NCBI GenBank assembly: GCA_003990745.1
Contig: RBNI01003676.1
Location: 1-15,392 of the forward strand
DNA from: Jimgerdemannia flammicorona
Taxonomy: Eukaryota; Mucoromycota; Endogonomycetes; Endogonales; Endogonaceae
Reading direction: 5' to 3'
Length of the DNA stretch: 15,392 bases
The position numbers and the translations under genes are program-made. Within the stretch, counting starts at the first letter, position 1; every line of letters begins with the position of its first letter. Below the pieces are notes generated by a model. The model was not told the DNA's origin, ran no database searches, and saw only the letters and a list, made by a program, of their open reading frames with translations. Positions 7,907 to 15,392 of the stretch are shown here, piece after piece.

Positions 7907-9052
7907 GCTACACTGCCTGCCCTCGGGGCCTCCGTCCTCGTCGATGAAGTTATAGATGAGGTTCCTCCTCCTCCTCCCCCTGCCTTCACCCCCGCCACTG
8001 TTTTATTCGAGACTTACGTCTCATCCACTATTCTCTCTCTCTCTCTGGACCTTTGTCCTTCTGGTCATCTGCTTCTTTCTCAGTTCCAGTCAGTTCTTAC
8101 CCTCTTTGCCAAGGAGGCTCATCTCTGCTATGATGTTGACATTGTTGCTCCACCCACCATTCACTACTCCATTCTCCCCAAGGCCTGCCACCAAGCTCTC
8201 TCTGAAGAGATTCGTGCTGCCACTGCCGCCACCAAGCTGGCTGCTGCTGATGCCGCTGCTGCTTCCACTGCCACCACCTCTACCTCCTTCCACTATGCCT
8301 GTGCCACTTTCATGGCCTTCACCTCCTCTCATCTCTCAGATGCTGCCCCCTTCTGTGGCTTCGCCATCCATGAAGTTCCCTCAGTCGCTGCCGACATCAA
8401 TGCAATGCATTGCTTCCTCCTCACCAGCACCTCTTTCATTGCTTACCTTCACAAGCAGGAGACATCTCATACCACCACCACTGCTCATACCACTGCCACT
8501 ACTCTCCTCCCCACCTCCCCTGAGGTTTCAGTCTCTGAGGCCATCCGTGCTGAGGCTTGAACTGCTGCTTATGCCGAGGTTCATTCCTTTGCCACTGCCG
8601 CTGCCAAGGCCCCCTCCAAGACCCCCACCAAGACCTCTGCCAAGCCTAACCAGGCTTTGTTGGCCTCTTCTCGGTCCCCCTCTCCCACCAAGGCCTCCTC
8701 CTCCTCCATTCCCCCTACCCCCAAGTATGGCCATCAACTTGGTTCCCACCCTGTTGGGGCCTGGCCTTGTGCCATCTGCTCTGGTCACCTCCACCATGCC
8801 TACTGGCACCAGGCCAAGTCCATCTGCCCCCATGGTGGTGTTCCCCATGCTGCTGCCCCTTCAGCTGCTCACTCTCCCTCTGCCTCCTCCACCAGTTCCT
8901 CCTCCGCCTCCTCTCTCTGTGCCCCCGAATATAAGGGCTGCATGAAAGCCTGTGGCCGCAAGGTCTGGTACTCTGATGGGGTATGCTCCCACTCATCAGG
9001 CTCACCAGCTTCAAAAAAAGTCAGAGAGAAGGGGAAGACCTCCTGCTCTTAA
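7784..9052 (+). pseudogene. PLE ORF1, low-complexity protein with zinc-knuckle-like motif
   Basis: Frame 2 is open from 7784 to 9052 except for one TGA at 8558-8560, where CGA (Arg) would restore ARTAAYAE. There is no early ATG; TTG at 7877 or a start lost from the pseudo-LTR region is possible. Counting from 7877, the product is about 391 residues: a proline run near 30-36, an Ala/Thr-rich middle with a likely helical part (about 115-135), a Ser/Pro/Lys-rich linker, then CAICSGHLHHAYWH at 8768-8809, which fits C-x2-C-x4-H-x4-H, with further Cys residues after it. This is the layout of a gag-like RNA-binding ORF1, as seen in some endonuclease-lacking PLEs. It overlaps ORF2 by about 70 bp in another frame. 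The long frame at 7956-8945 on the same strand is proline/leucine-rich low complexity and I treat it as a shadow. Confidence 0.65.
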
Positions 9053-11063
9053 ACTTTCCCCTAGTGTGGTTCTCCCCCAGTATCCCTGTCCCTTCTCGGA
9101 TTCTGTTGTCACTTCTGGTGTGCCCTGAGTGGTTCCTCATACTGTCTCTCCTTCACCTTTCCCAGTTTCTTATCCTGAACTTTCGGGTTTATTCTTCTGG
9201 GGCTCTTTTGTCTCCTCCTTTTTCTTCGGCTGACTGCCCCCTTTCTCCCCTTCAAGTCTTTGCCTTATTCCTGGGTCCTCGCTTTGTTTTTCCTGTGACT
9301 CCCTCTCAATTCTCCTCCACTGATTTGGCTCATCTTCTGTGCTTTCTTCATGCTCTTGACCTTACCATCTTCTTTGAGAATTGTGATAAGATGTCCTCTT
9401 GCTATTTTGTTCCTAGCGATTGGATCCCCCCTCCCAATGTCTCTTCACACTGCATATTCCTTGACATGGCTTGCTCACTGTCCATTCCTGGATGCACTTG
9501 CTCTTGCTTGGTTTTGGACCGTGCTGTGCATACCGCACTTAAATCAGTCAAGCAACTGCCTTCGCACTTGCTTACAGTCACTGATAAGAATCAAGGTTTT
9601 GCACTTATTCCTAAATTGCTCTACCTCGATGGCCTTTCTGCCCTCCTTTGAGCCATGGCATACGAGCCTAATACTCTTAGATTGGATGAGGTTCTCACTC
9701 TTCTTCGGGTTTCTCTGGCTCATGCTAGATCGCTTTTGGACTCTCCTTTTGCAAACCCCATTTTTAACTTCTTCCAGGACTCTTTGTTCTCTCCAGATGT
9801 TTGTCTTCTGGTTTTCTATGCCCTTCCTAAAGTTCATAAGCCTTCTTTGGCTTGGCATCCTATCACAGCTGCTTTTTGTTTGCCTACCTCTGAGATTTCC
9901 AAGTGGCTCTCCTGCTTCTTCCTCTCCTGGATGGCTCTTCTTCAGCACTATCTTGGGCCTGAGTATACCATTCTTTGTGATACCCAGGAGCTCGCCCTTC
10001 TCTGCTCCACCTTTGTGCCCATTCATCATTTTTCCCACTTGGCCTCTGGTGATTTCTCCTCCTTTTATACTGCTATTAGTTTTGATGAGATTGATGATTG
10101 TCTTTGTTTCTTGGGTTCCATTGTCTTTCCTTTGGATTCCCCTGTTTTGTTGGCTTCTATTGTTGAGCTTACACTCCTCATCTACTGCTCTAATTTCTTT
10201 AAGTTGGCCCTTGGCTGTTTCCACCAGATATCTGATATTGCCATAGGAACAAATTGTGCTCCCACCCTTGCCAACTTGGTTGGCCTAGCTCATGAACTTC
10301 ATGTGATACATGATCTTACTTCACCTCTTTCCATTGCATTCCGAGCTAGAGATATCTTTTTTTGCTAATACATTGATGACTTCATTGTCTTTGCTGTTGC
10401 TGGTGTTAATATCCCTAGTATATTTCTGGGTGTCTACTCTCTACATCACTCCATTACCTGGGTGTATGGTATGACTAGTATTCCTTTTTGGACCTTTCCA
10501 TTTCTCTCTCCCCCTTTCAAACTATTGTATATTCTTGTTTTCCTCATTCTCAACAGTTCTCTGACTTCTTGTCCAACCATCCTCGTTGCACTCTTCTTGA
10601 ATGTATTTGTGGTGAGGCTCGTCATCTTGCTTTATGCTGCTCCCATCATTCTGATTGGGTGTCTGCTGTTCGGGTTCTTGGCAACTTCATGGTCTATTGT
10701 TATATCTATCTAATTTCTATCATTCATGATCTTTTTACTTTTGTTGAATGGTCTGTTGTTTGCTCTTCCCTTCTCTCTCCTTCTTATTCTCCCTCCCTTC
10801 CCTCCCTCCCCCCTTACCCACTCCGTACCCCCTCTTCTTTCCCACCCCCAATTCTCGTTGTACCATTTTATCATGCTCAATGGGTTGCCCAATGCCCTGA
10901 CACTGTCCTGCGCTCTTCTCTTTCATGCCATAGACTTTCATCTCTTCCTCGACACCCTCTGATTGCTCATTCGTGTCTTCCTTCTGTTTCTTCTTTAATT
11001 CATCACTCTCGTTTTGCGTTTTCATCACCTTCTGGTGCCTCTGACTCTGTCAGAGAGGATTAA
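8983..11063 (+). pseudogene. PLE ORF2, Penelope-type reverse transcriptase without GIY-YIG domain
   Basis: Frame 1 runs from ATG 8983 through TGA 9649 and TAA 10366, then shifts near 10480 to frame 3 and ends at TAA 11061-11063, just inside pseudo-LTR C. Landmarks in order: PLSPLQVFALFLGPRFVF (N-terminal RT(0) block), TDKNQGFAL, FYALPKVHKP (9817-9843, a PLE hallmark), HPITAAFCLPTSEISKWL, ASGDFSSFYT (first catalytic Asp at 10051), AIGTNCAPTLANL (from 10240), and YIDDFIVFA (10369), the catalytic Asp pair. After the shift come SFLDLSISLSP, HPRCTLLECICGEARHL and a PLE-like C-terminal tail. The GIY-YIG motif normally follows and is absent. Each stop could derive from Arg or Gln by one C-to-T change. 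About 690 codons if continuous. Confidence 0.92.
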
Positions 11064-11560
11064 AAAACATCCTTGCCCCCTCTGGGGTCTCGCGCTCGCT
11101 CTGGGGTCTCAGTCTTACTCCACTCCCCTCCACTGCCTTCAGCCCCTCGCTTTGCTTGGACTCGCTGTGGCTTGCTCCATTTCAGCCTTACCCCTCACTC
11201 GCACTCACCCCTCTGGGGTCTGCGGATGTTTTTTAATCTCAATTTGGATTTGTTTTGTTTGTGTTTATTTGTGATTTTTATCCTGCAACTGGGATTGGCT
11301 CTCCCTTTATCTCTGCTTATCTCTGGTGGTCATGTGGTTCCTAATTCGGTTTGCCCCAAGTTGTGGTGTGTCCTCCCTTTTGGGATGTCATATTTTGTAT
11401 ATATGGACCACACTTTTGTGTGGTAATAAATGGCTGATGCAATTTCAGTTATGTTCTTTGTTCGTCCCCCTTATACATGCTTTTTCACATGTCTTCCATT
11501 CACTTTGACACTGGTTCTGGGTTCACTCTCTTGGCTTCTGCTGGGCCTTCCTCCTCCTCT
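11058..11560 (+). repeat. PLE pseudo-LTR C, full length, right
   Basis: Same 503-bp unit and orientation as B. It starts GATTAAAAAACATCC, and its TAA is the ORF2 stop. It ends CTTCCTCCTCCTCT directly before the target-site duplication. The 117-codon frame at 11073-11426 is again repeat-derived and not proposed as a gene. Confidence 0.92.
11408..11430 (+). promoter_or_regulatory. Hairpin followed by AATAAA in pseudo-LTR C
   Basis: CCACAC (11408-11413), TTTT, GTGTGG (11418-11423), one base, AATAAA (11425-11430). Compared with B, both sides of the stem changed together, and the loop and the AATAAA did not. Confidence 0.7.
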
Positions 11561-11570
11561 GATCTTTGGA
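11561..11570 (+). repeat. Target-site duplication, right copy
   Basis: GATCTTTGGA, identical to 7072-7081. Confidence 0.93.
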
Positions 11571-13490
11571 AATTTTTAAAGTTCTTAGATAAGGGTTAGG
11601 GTTAGGTTAGATTAGGCTTGATATTAAATTTATTTAATTGTAAAGAAGATAAGATATATTAATAATGAAAAAATAAATAAATAAATAAATAAAATAAGAG
11701 AAATAAATGAAAACAGTAAAGTAAATAATTAGTTAAAAATAATTACTCTATATAAAAAAGCTAAATCAAAATATTTTCTATAGTTATAAAATATATATAT
11801 ATATATATAAAGTAAAATAAATGAGACTAAGATAGAATATATAAATACTTAAATATATAATCACAGAAAAAATAATTTATAACTTAATATTAACTAATTA
11901 ATATAAAATAAATAATTTAATATAGTTTTAATAATAATAAAAAATTAACTAAGTAAATTAGAAGAATGAAGAAAATATATATATATAATTACTATATTAT
12001 TTAAGAATTTTTATAATCTCAGTTAGATGGAATCTATATTAAGATAGTTATTAGAATTATTAATAATATGTAATTATATTATAGTAGACTATATATAAAG
12101 AGAATATTAAGAGTAAATATAAAGTTTTATGTATTTCTAATTTATTATTAGTGAAGCAGTCAAGTTACTTTTAATTATAATTATTTTAAAATATCAAATA
12201 TTATATATATATAAGAACAATAGTTTTGGTACTAGTTAAGAAAGTTAAATGAAGAATTTTAATTCTGAAACTAATAAATATAATATAGAAAATATAAAAT
12301 AAATTACAAAGTGAGAGAGTTAATAGAATTATCACTATATTTATATTAATTTAAATAAGTCTAAAATATATAGTAGAGCTCTGATATATGAAGAAAAAGA
12401 AAAAAAAACTAAGAATTATACTACTAATTATAGATCTACTAATAAAGCCAATAGTTTAGACTATAATATTATTAAAGTCTATCTTAGAATACTATTATAC
12501 TTTAAGCTCTAAGAATATTATAGAATATATAGTAATAGGCTCAGCTAAATAAAGACAAATTATAAGGTTTGAGTTAGTATAATTTGGCTTAAGCCTTTAG
12601 TAACTTTGTCAAAAAGTAATAAAATATTATATAATTCCTAAGGTCCTTAATGTTTAGTGATATAATAGTCAATCTAGATACAATGGTCAATTTTCTTATT
12701 GGGATAGTTCTTAGGTATAATAGCAATTTGTATATAGTGTGGGTGTTCTTTAAAAGTATATAATTTCTAGTATTATGATTTTGTTTTCAAAAATATATAA
12801 TTTCTGACAAGATGATCTTAACATAACAATCTTAGTAGTATTTCTTATATAATTGATAGATAACTTAATTTGGTATGAGTTATCTTGAATTAGCTCTTCT
12901 AGAAATATTGAATAACTTGATAACTCAGATAACTCAGATAATATATATAACTCAGATAATCTAGATAATTAAATAACTTAGATAACTCTTTTAGTATAGA
13001 TTCTTCTGAATTTGGCAGTCTCTCTAAGAAATAACTTAGATAGTATAGATGATTTAATAACTTAGAGGATATAGGAATTTCTGATAAGTTATATTAAGAC
13101 TAACTTCTTTTATATTTGATTATATTGGATAGACTGGCTCCACTTTAAAGTTGTATCAGAAAACTGGCTTATAGCAAGAATAGCAGACTCTCTGGGAATA
13201 GTATATAACTTAAAAATAGCAGAAGATGTAGATTTTTCCTAAATTAGCAGATTTCTCTAGAAAATAACTCTCTTGGTAAAGTTACATCAGAACTGGCTTC
13301 ATTTACATGAACAAGTTCACTGTGAAGTTGCATTGAAAGACTGGCTTTATATAAGAGGCAGGCAGACTTCAGTTCTTTCTTATGCAATAGATTTACTTAA
13401 ATTCTTCAGGCTTATCTGATAAGTAAACTAAAGCTTTATATTAGAAAGAGAACCAGAGTGAAAAGGAAAGCTATTGCTTAGATTCAATTT
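11571..13490. other. RIP-like AT-rich tract, right half
   Basis: This continues the tract split by the Penelope-like element. No reading frame of note exists on either strand. It has AAAT repeats at 11669-11700, a TA run near 11792-11809, and degenerate GATAACTCA repeats at 12916-12985. From about 13100 the AT content drops slightly. Three diverged copies of a motif like AAGTTGCATCAGAAACTGGCT occur at about 13147, 13278 and 13324, so this may be part of the neighbouring LTR element. Confidence 0.6.
11591..11610 (+). repeat. Short interstitial TTAGGG-like tract
   Basis: AAGGGTTAGGGTTAGGTTAG stands 21 bp outside the right target-site duplication. It has about two full TTAGGG units plus degenerate ones. 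It is too short to exclude chance. Confidence 0.4.
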
Positions 13491-13814
13491 CAAACTAAGA
13501 TTAATTCACTCTTATCTTTAAGGTATTTTATACAGTTATAATTACTACTAGTTACTATATAGCTAATTATAAATTTCTATCTATAGTAGGTATAATAGAT
13601 AGTATAGTATACTGAACCAGTACAGTATACTGAACCAGTACAGTATACCTACTCAGTACAATATACTGGACTGGTACAAGTAAACATACTGTTTCTGGTA
13701 TCTCTGACTAAATATATAAATTGGTGCAGTAAAATAGTCTTAGTTGTCTAGTGTATTAAATATAGTATATGGCTAATTTATGATTTTAGCAGGACAATTC
13801 TGTTGCTCATCACA
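13490..13814 (-). mobile_element. RIP-altered relative of LTR-1 (LTR-2), left end not placed
   Basis: The stretch 13495-13600 aligns with 6373-6478. For instance CCAGTTACTATGTGGCTAAC in LTR-1 corresponds to CTAGTTACTATATAGCTAAT here: the differences are C to T and G to A, several at CpA or TpG. Both end TCATCACA on the plus strand. Its other end was not found. It lies in the same orientation as LTR-1, but because the two differ strongly they are probably separate insertions rather than one pair. Confidence 0.5.
13606..13677. repeat. Four 18-bp tandem units in LTR-2
   Basis: Units start at 13606, 13624, 13642 and 13660. The first two are identical (AGTATACTGAACCAGTAC); the third and fourth have four to five changes. 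CAGTATACTG is itself palindromic. Confidence 0.9.
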
Positions 13815-13960
13815 TCAGTCTCCACTAAAGAATAGTCTGTCCTCAGACTATCCTTTAGTCATCATTCCAATGTACATAGGCATCTTCAGTATTAATATCT
13901 GAATTATTATCTTTATTTAGATCAGTGTTACTTAGTGCTTCCAAATAAATTAAATTAATT
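13815..13960 (-). pseudogene. Possible 3' end of an LTR-retrotransposon polyprotein
   Basis: On the minus strand an open frame of about 35 residues ends EALSNTDLNKDNNSD-INTEDAYVHWNDD at a TAA (13855-13857). An inverted repeat follows (13825-13858; CTAAAG, ATAGTCTG, loop TCCT), and 11 bp after that the TGTGATGAG start of LTR-2. Stop, short 3' leader, LTR start is the order expected at the end of an LTR element, so LTR-2 would be its 3' LTR. The peptide is too short to name a family. Confidence 0.3.
13825..13858. repeat. 34-bp inverted repeat next to LTR-2
   Basis: CTAAAG-A-ATAGTCTG, loop TCCT, CAGACTAT-C-CTTTAG: 14 base pairs with one A/C mismatch. It lies between the possible polyprotein stop and the LTR. 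Confidence 0.8.
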
Positions 13961-14059
13961 TGAATTGAATCAAATTGAGAATTATTCAATTTGAATTAGG
14001 TTCAAATCAAATTGAGTTCAAATCAAATTGGGGGTCTGATTCAAAATGTTTGAATTGAA

Positions 14060-14437
14060 TTGTAGTTTGATTTGATTTAAAATTAGAAGTCAAACTTTGA
14101 AATATAATAACTCAATGAATACATGTCCAAATTTGATATATTTTAGCTTGTTGGATTCGCCTTGACAAGGCAAATCCAGTATAACAAAGATCATTAGATT
14201 TGAACATGTTTTTGTCATGTTATTGTATTTCAAATATTTAGGTTTGAAATTGAGATCTGATTTAATTTGAAATTGAAAATCAAAATTTGAAATATAATAA
14301 CTTGATGGAAATATGTCCAAATTTAATGTATTTTAGCTTATTGGATTCACCTTAACAAGGTGAATCCAGTACAATAATGATAATTAAATTTGGACATATT
14401 TTTGCCAAGTTATTGAATTTCAAAAAATTTAGGTTTG
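14060..14437. repeat. Tandem pair of 189-bp foldback units
   Basis: Unit 1 (about 14060-14248) and unit 2 (about 14249-14437) repeat with a 189-bp period. Each contains a near-complete palindrome: 14096-14234 and 14286-14424. The outer arms are TTTGAAATATAATAACT... and its complement. The centre is a tight hairpin: GGATTCGCC-TTGACAA-GGCAAATCC (14153-14177) in unit 1 and GGATTCACC-TTAACAA-GGTGAATCC (14343-14367) in unit 2. The 140 bp upstream is a degenerate ATTTGAATT-type repeat. No coding capacity; the 76-codon minus frame at 14090-14320 is a shadow. It may be a MITE-like or foldback element. Confidence 0.88.
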
Positions 14438-14989
14438 AATATTAGTATATTATAGATACCAAAATTTCTTATTGGTACTCTAATAAGAGAAATGAGATGA
14501 TTAAAATGATTTGATATATTCTCTGTTACATAAGTATAGAAATAAAGTATGATTTTCTATCAGTACCACAGGATCATTAGAATACTCAAAGTAGACTTTT
14601 TTTGAACACTTGGTTTAAAATTATCAGAAAAGATCAATGTTTATTGGCAAAAAATGTAGTATACTACAATTTTATAATACTATTAGAATTTTCTTTAATG
14701 ATTAGAAATGCTCTTCTGAATATATTAAAGCACATTGATCAGGTAATACAAATTTACCTATTCTGGATAATCTAAAGATATATATTTATTTCAAATAAAT
14801 AATAATTGAAGAAATGTAAATATATAATTTTGCCTTTTATTTACATCATTTCAGATTATTAATTTTCAATCATTAACTTTAGAGCAAGTAAATTTATATA
14901 AAGAGTATTAATAAGATATAATCAAAACCATCATCAGGTGCAATTCTGTATTTTTTGAACAACTATATTATGACTGAATTATAGTTTAT
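14438..14989. other. AT-rich stretch, possibly more of the decayed transposon gene
   Basis: There is no open frame. A plus-strand piece at 14727-14777 reads KAH*SGNTNLPILDNLK with a TGA where Arg would fit, and may be an upstream part of the relic that follows. Otherwise nothing is recognised. Confidence 0.3.
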
Positions 14990-15338
14990 AACTGGGAGGA
15001 TCTTGTTAAGTGATAAGAAGATGTCTATAGTTTGAATAAATTTAAGATTGGGTAGATTCAGCTTCTCTTTTCAAATGAGCAGAACAACATCAAGTACAAT
15101 CTTGCCTATATCCAATGGTTTAAGATTGGAGCTCAGGATCCTGACACCAAGATGATCATTGCTATTTAATCAGAGAAGTACAATGTTATCAATATAAATG
15201 GAATATATATAGGATCCCCTTTTTTGAGAGTCAAATTCAGCAACAATAGCCAAACAAGAGCAAGTTGACATTTATTCTTTTAAAAAATATTTAGTGAATC
15301 AGTATAGTGATAGGGAAGCATGAGAGCAATTTTATTAA
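14990..15338 (+). pseudogene. Decayed C-terminal part of a transposon-encoded protein
   Basis: Frame 2 from 14990 reads NWEDLVK, then TGA and TAA, EDVYSLNKFKIG, TAG, then IQLLFSN...YNLAYIQWFKIGAQDPDTKM, a TAA, and SEKYNVININGIY. After a run of six T near 15220 the frame moves to frame 3: KQEQVDIYSFKKYL, NQYSDREA, TGA (as from TGG, Trp), EQFY. The order LAYxxWF, DPDxxM, VIxIxxI, and a closing segment with aromatic residues recalls, from memory, the conserved tail of the companion protein of Plavaka/KDZ-like transposons of fungi. This is a pattern memory without a search, so the family is tentative. The many stops at TGG- and CAA/CGA-like positions fit RIP-type decay. Confidence 0.4.
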
Positions 15339-15370
15339 ATGCTTCTTAGTGTTAAGTTTGCTTTAACAAT

Positions 15371-15392
15371 TTTTTTTTTTTTTTTTTTTTTT
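15371..15392. repeat. Poly-T run at the window end
   Basis: The last 22 bases are T. This could be the poly-A end of a minus-strand retroelement lying beyond the window, a homopolymer, or the point where an assembly broke. Confidence 0.8.

Larger units (their letters stand above)
7082..11560 (+). mobile_element. Complete Penelope-like retroelement (PLE), about 4.48 kb
   Basis: The element is bounded by a perfect 10-bp target-site duplication. Its order is: inverted partial pseudo-LTR (7082-7418), full pseudo-LTR (7404-7906), ORF1, ORF2 with a Penelope-type reverse transcriptase, and a second full pseudo-LTR (11058-11560). Direct pseudo-LTRs with an extra inverted piece at one end, and target duplications longer than those of LTR elements, are typical of Penelope-like elements. 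No GIY-YIG endonuclease is visible in or after ORF2, nor at the N-terminus. PLEs without endonuclease (Athena, and Coprina in fungi) are known mainly from telomeres. The sense strand is strikingly rich in pyrimidines. The surroundings are RIP-like and the element is not. Three in-frame stops and one frameshift show that this copy is not autonomous now. Confidence 0.92.

Noticed and set aside
7956..8945. Long plus-strand frame (329 codons) overlapping ORF1
   Set aside because: Almost only P, L and S from C/T-rich DNA. The overlapping frame 2 has Ala-rich and zinc-knuckle content and the better claim.
9350..10246. 298-codon plus frame and the 226-codon minus frame at 9544-10224
   Set aside because: Both overlap the region whose frame 1 encodes clear Penelope reverse transcriptase motifs; they exist because of pyrimidine bias.
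6274..13814. LTR-1 and LTR-2 as the two ends of one element containing everything between
   Set aside because: They are too different, LTR-1 is not flanked by the expected polyprotein end, and LTR-2's partner sequence lies on its other side.
13980..14045. GGTTCAAATC-like T-loop motif suggesting a tRNA
   Set aside because: It is part of a degenerate ATTTGAATT repeat and no cloverleaf can be formed.

Overview
The window looks like a piece of a repeat-rich eukaryotic genome, most likely a filamentous fungus. The reasons are AT-rich tracts in which CpA, TpG and CpG are scarce but TpA is common, which is the footprint of repeat-induced point mutation (RIP), together with fungal-type retroelements and a short TTAGGG tract. 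Species and phylum cannot be fixed from the sequence. I found no intact host gene: every recognisable reading frame is broken. No tRNA, rRNA or CRISPR array was recognised.

Layout. (1) 1-408: a GC-richer fragment of unknown nature. (2) 409-5100: an AT-rich but not RIP-like island of decayed repeat-domain genes: a leucine-rich-repeat (LRR) relic, one unplaced ORF, a kinesin-light-chain-like TPR relic, and the start of an F-box gene. A family of four roughly 50-bp palindromes lies in its noncoding part. (3) 5104 to about 6273: the 3' end of a LINE-type retrotransposon on the minus strand (end of the reverse transcriptase plus a CX2CX14HX4C zinc-binding domain). (4) 6274-6669: a probable LTR carrying small tandem repeats. 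(5) 6670-7081 and 11571 to about 13490: one originally continuous AT-rich, RIP-like tract, now split. (6) 7082-11560: a complete 4.48-kb Penelope-like element (PLE) inserted into that tract and flanked by a perfect 10-bp target-site duplication. (7) 13490-13960: a second, RIP-altered relative of the LTR plus a possible polyprotein end. (8) 14060-14437: a tandem pair of foldback units. (9) 14440-15392: decayed coding sequence resembling the C-terminal part of a transposon protein, ending in poly-T.

The PLE is the centrepiece. Two direct 503-bp pseudo-LTRs (7404-7906 and 11058-11560) flank ORF1 (low-complexity, with a CCHH zinc-knuckle-like motif) and ORF2 (Penelope-type reverse transcriptase). 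A partial inverted pseudo-LTR sits outside the left one and gives the element long terminal inverted repeats. No GIY-YIG endonuclease is visible, yet the element has a target-site duplication. Its pseudo-LTRs carry a hairpin next to an AATAAA signal, and two of the three copies show compensatory base changes in the stem. The element is not RIP-like itself but sits in RIP-like DNA, so it arrived after the surrounding sequence was mutated. It carries three in-frame stops and one frameshift.
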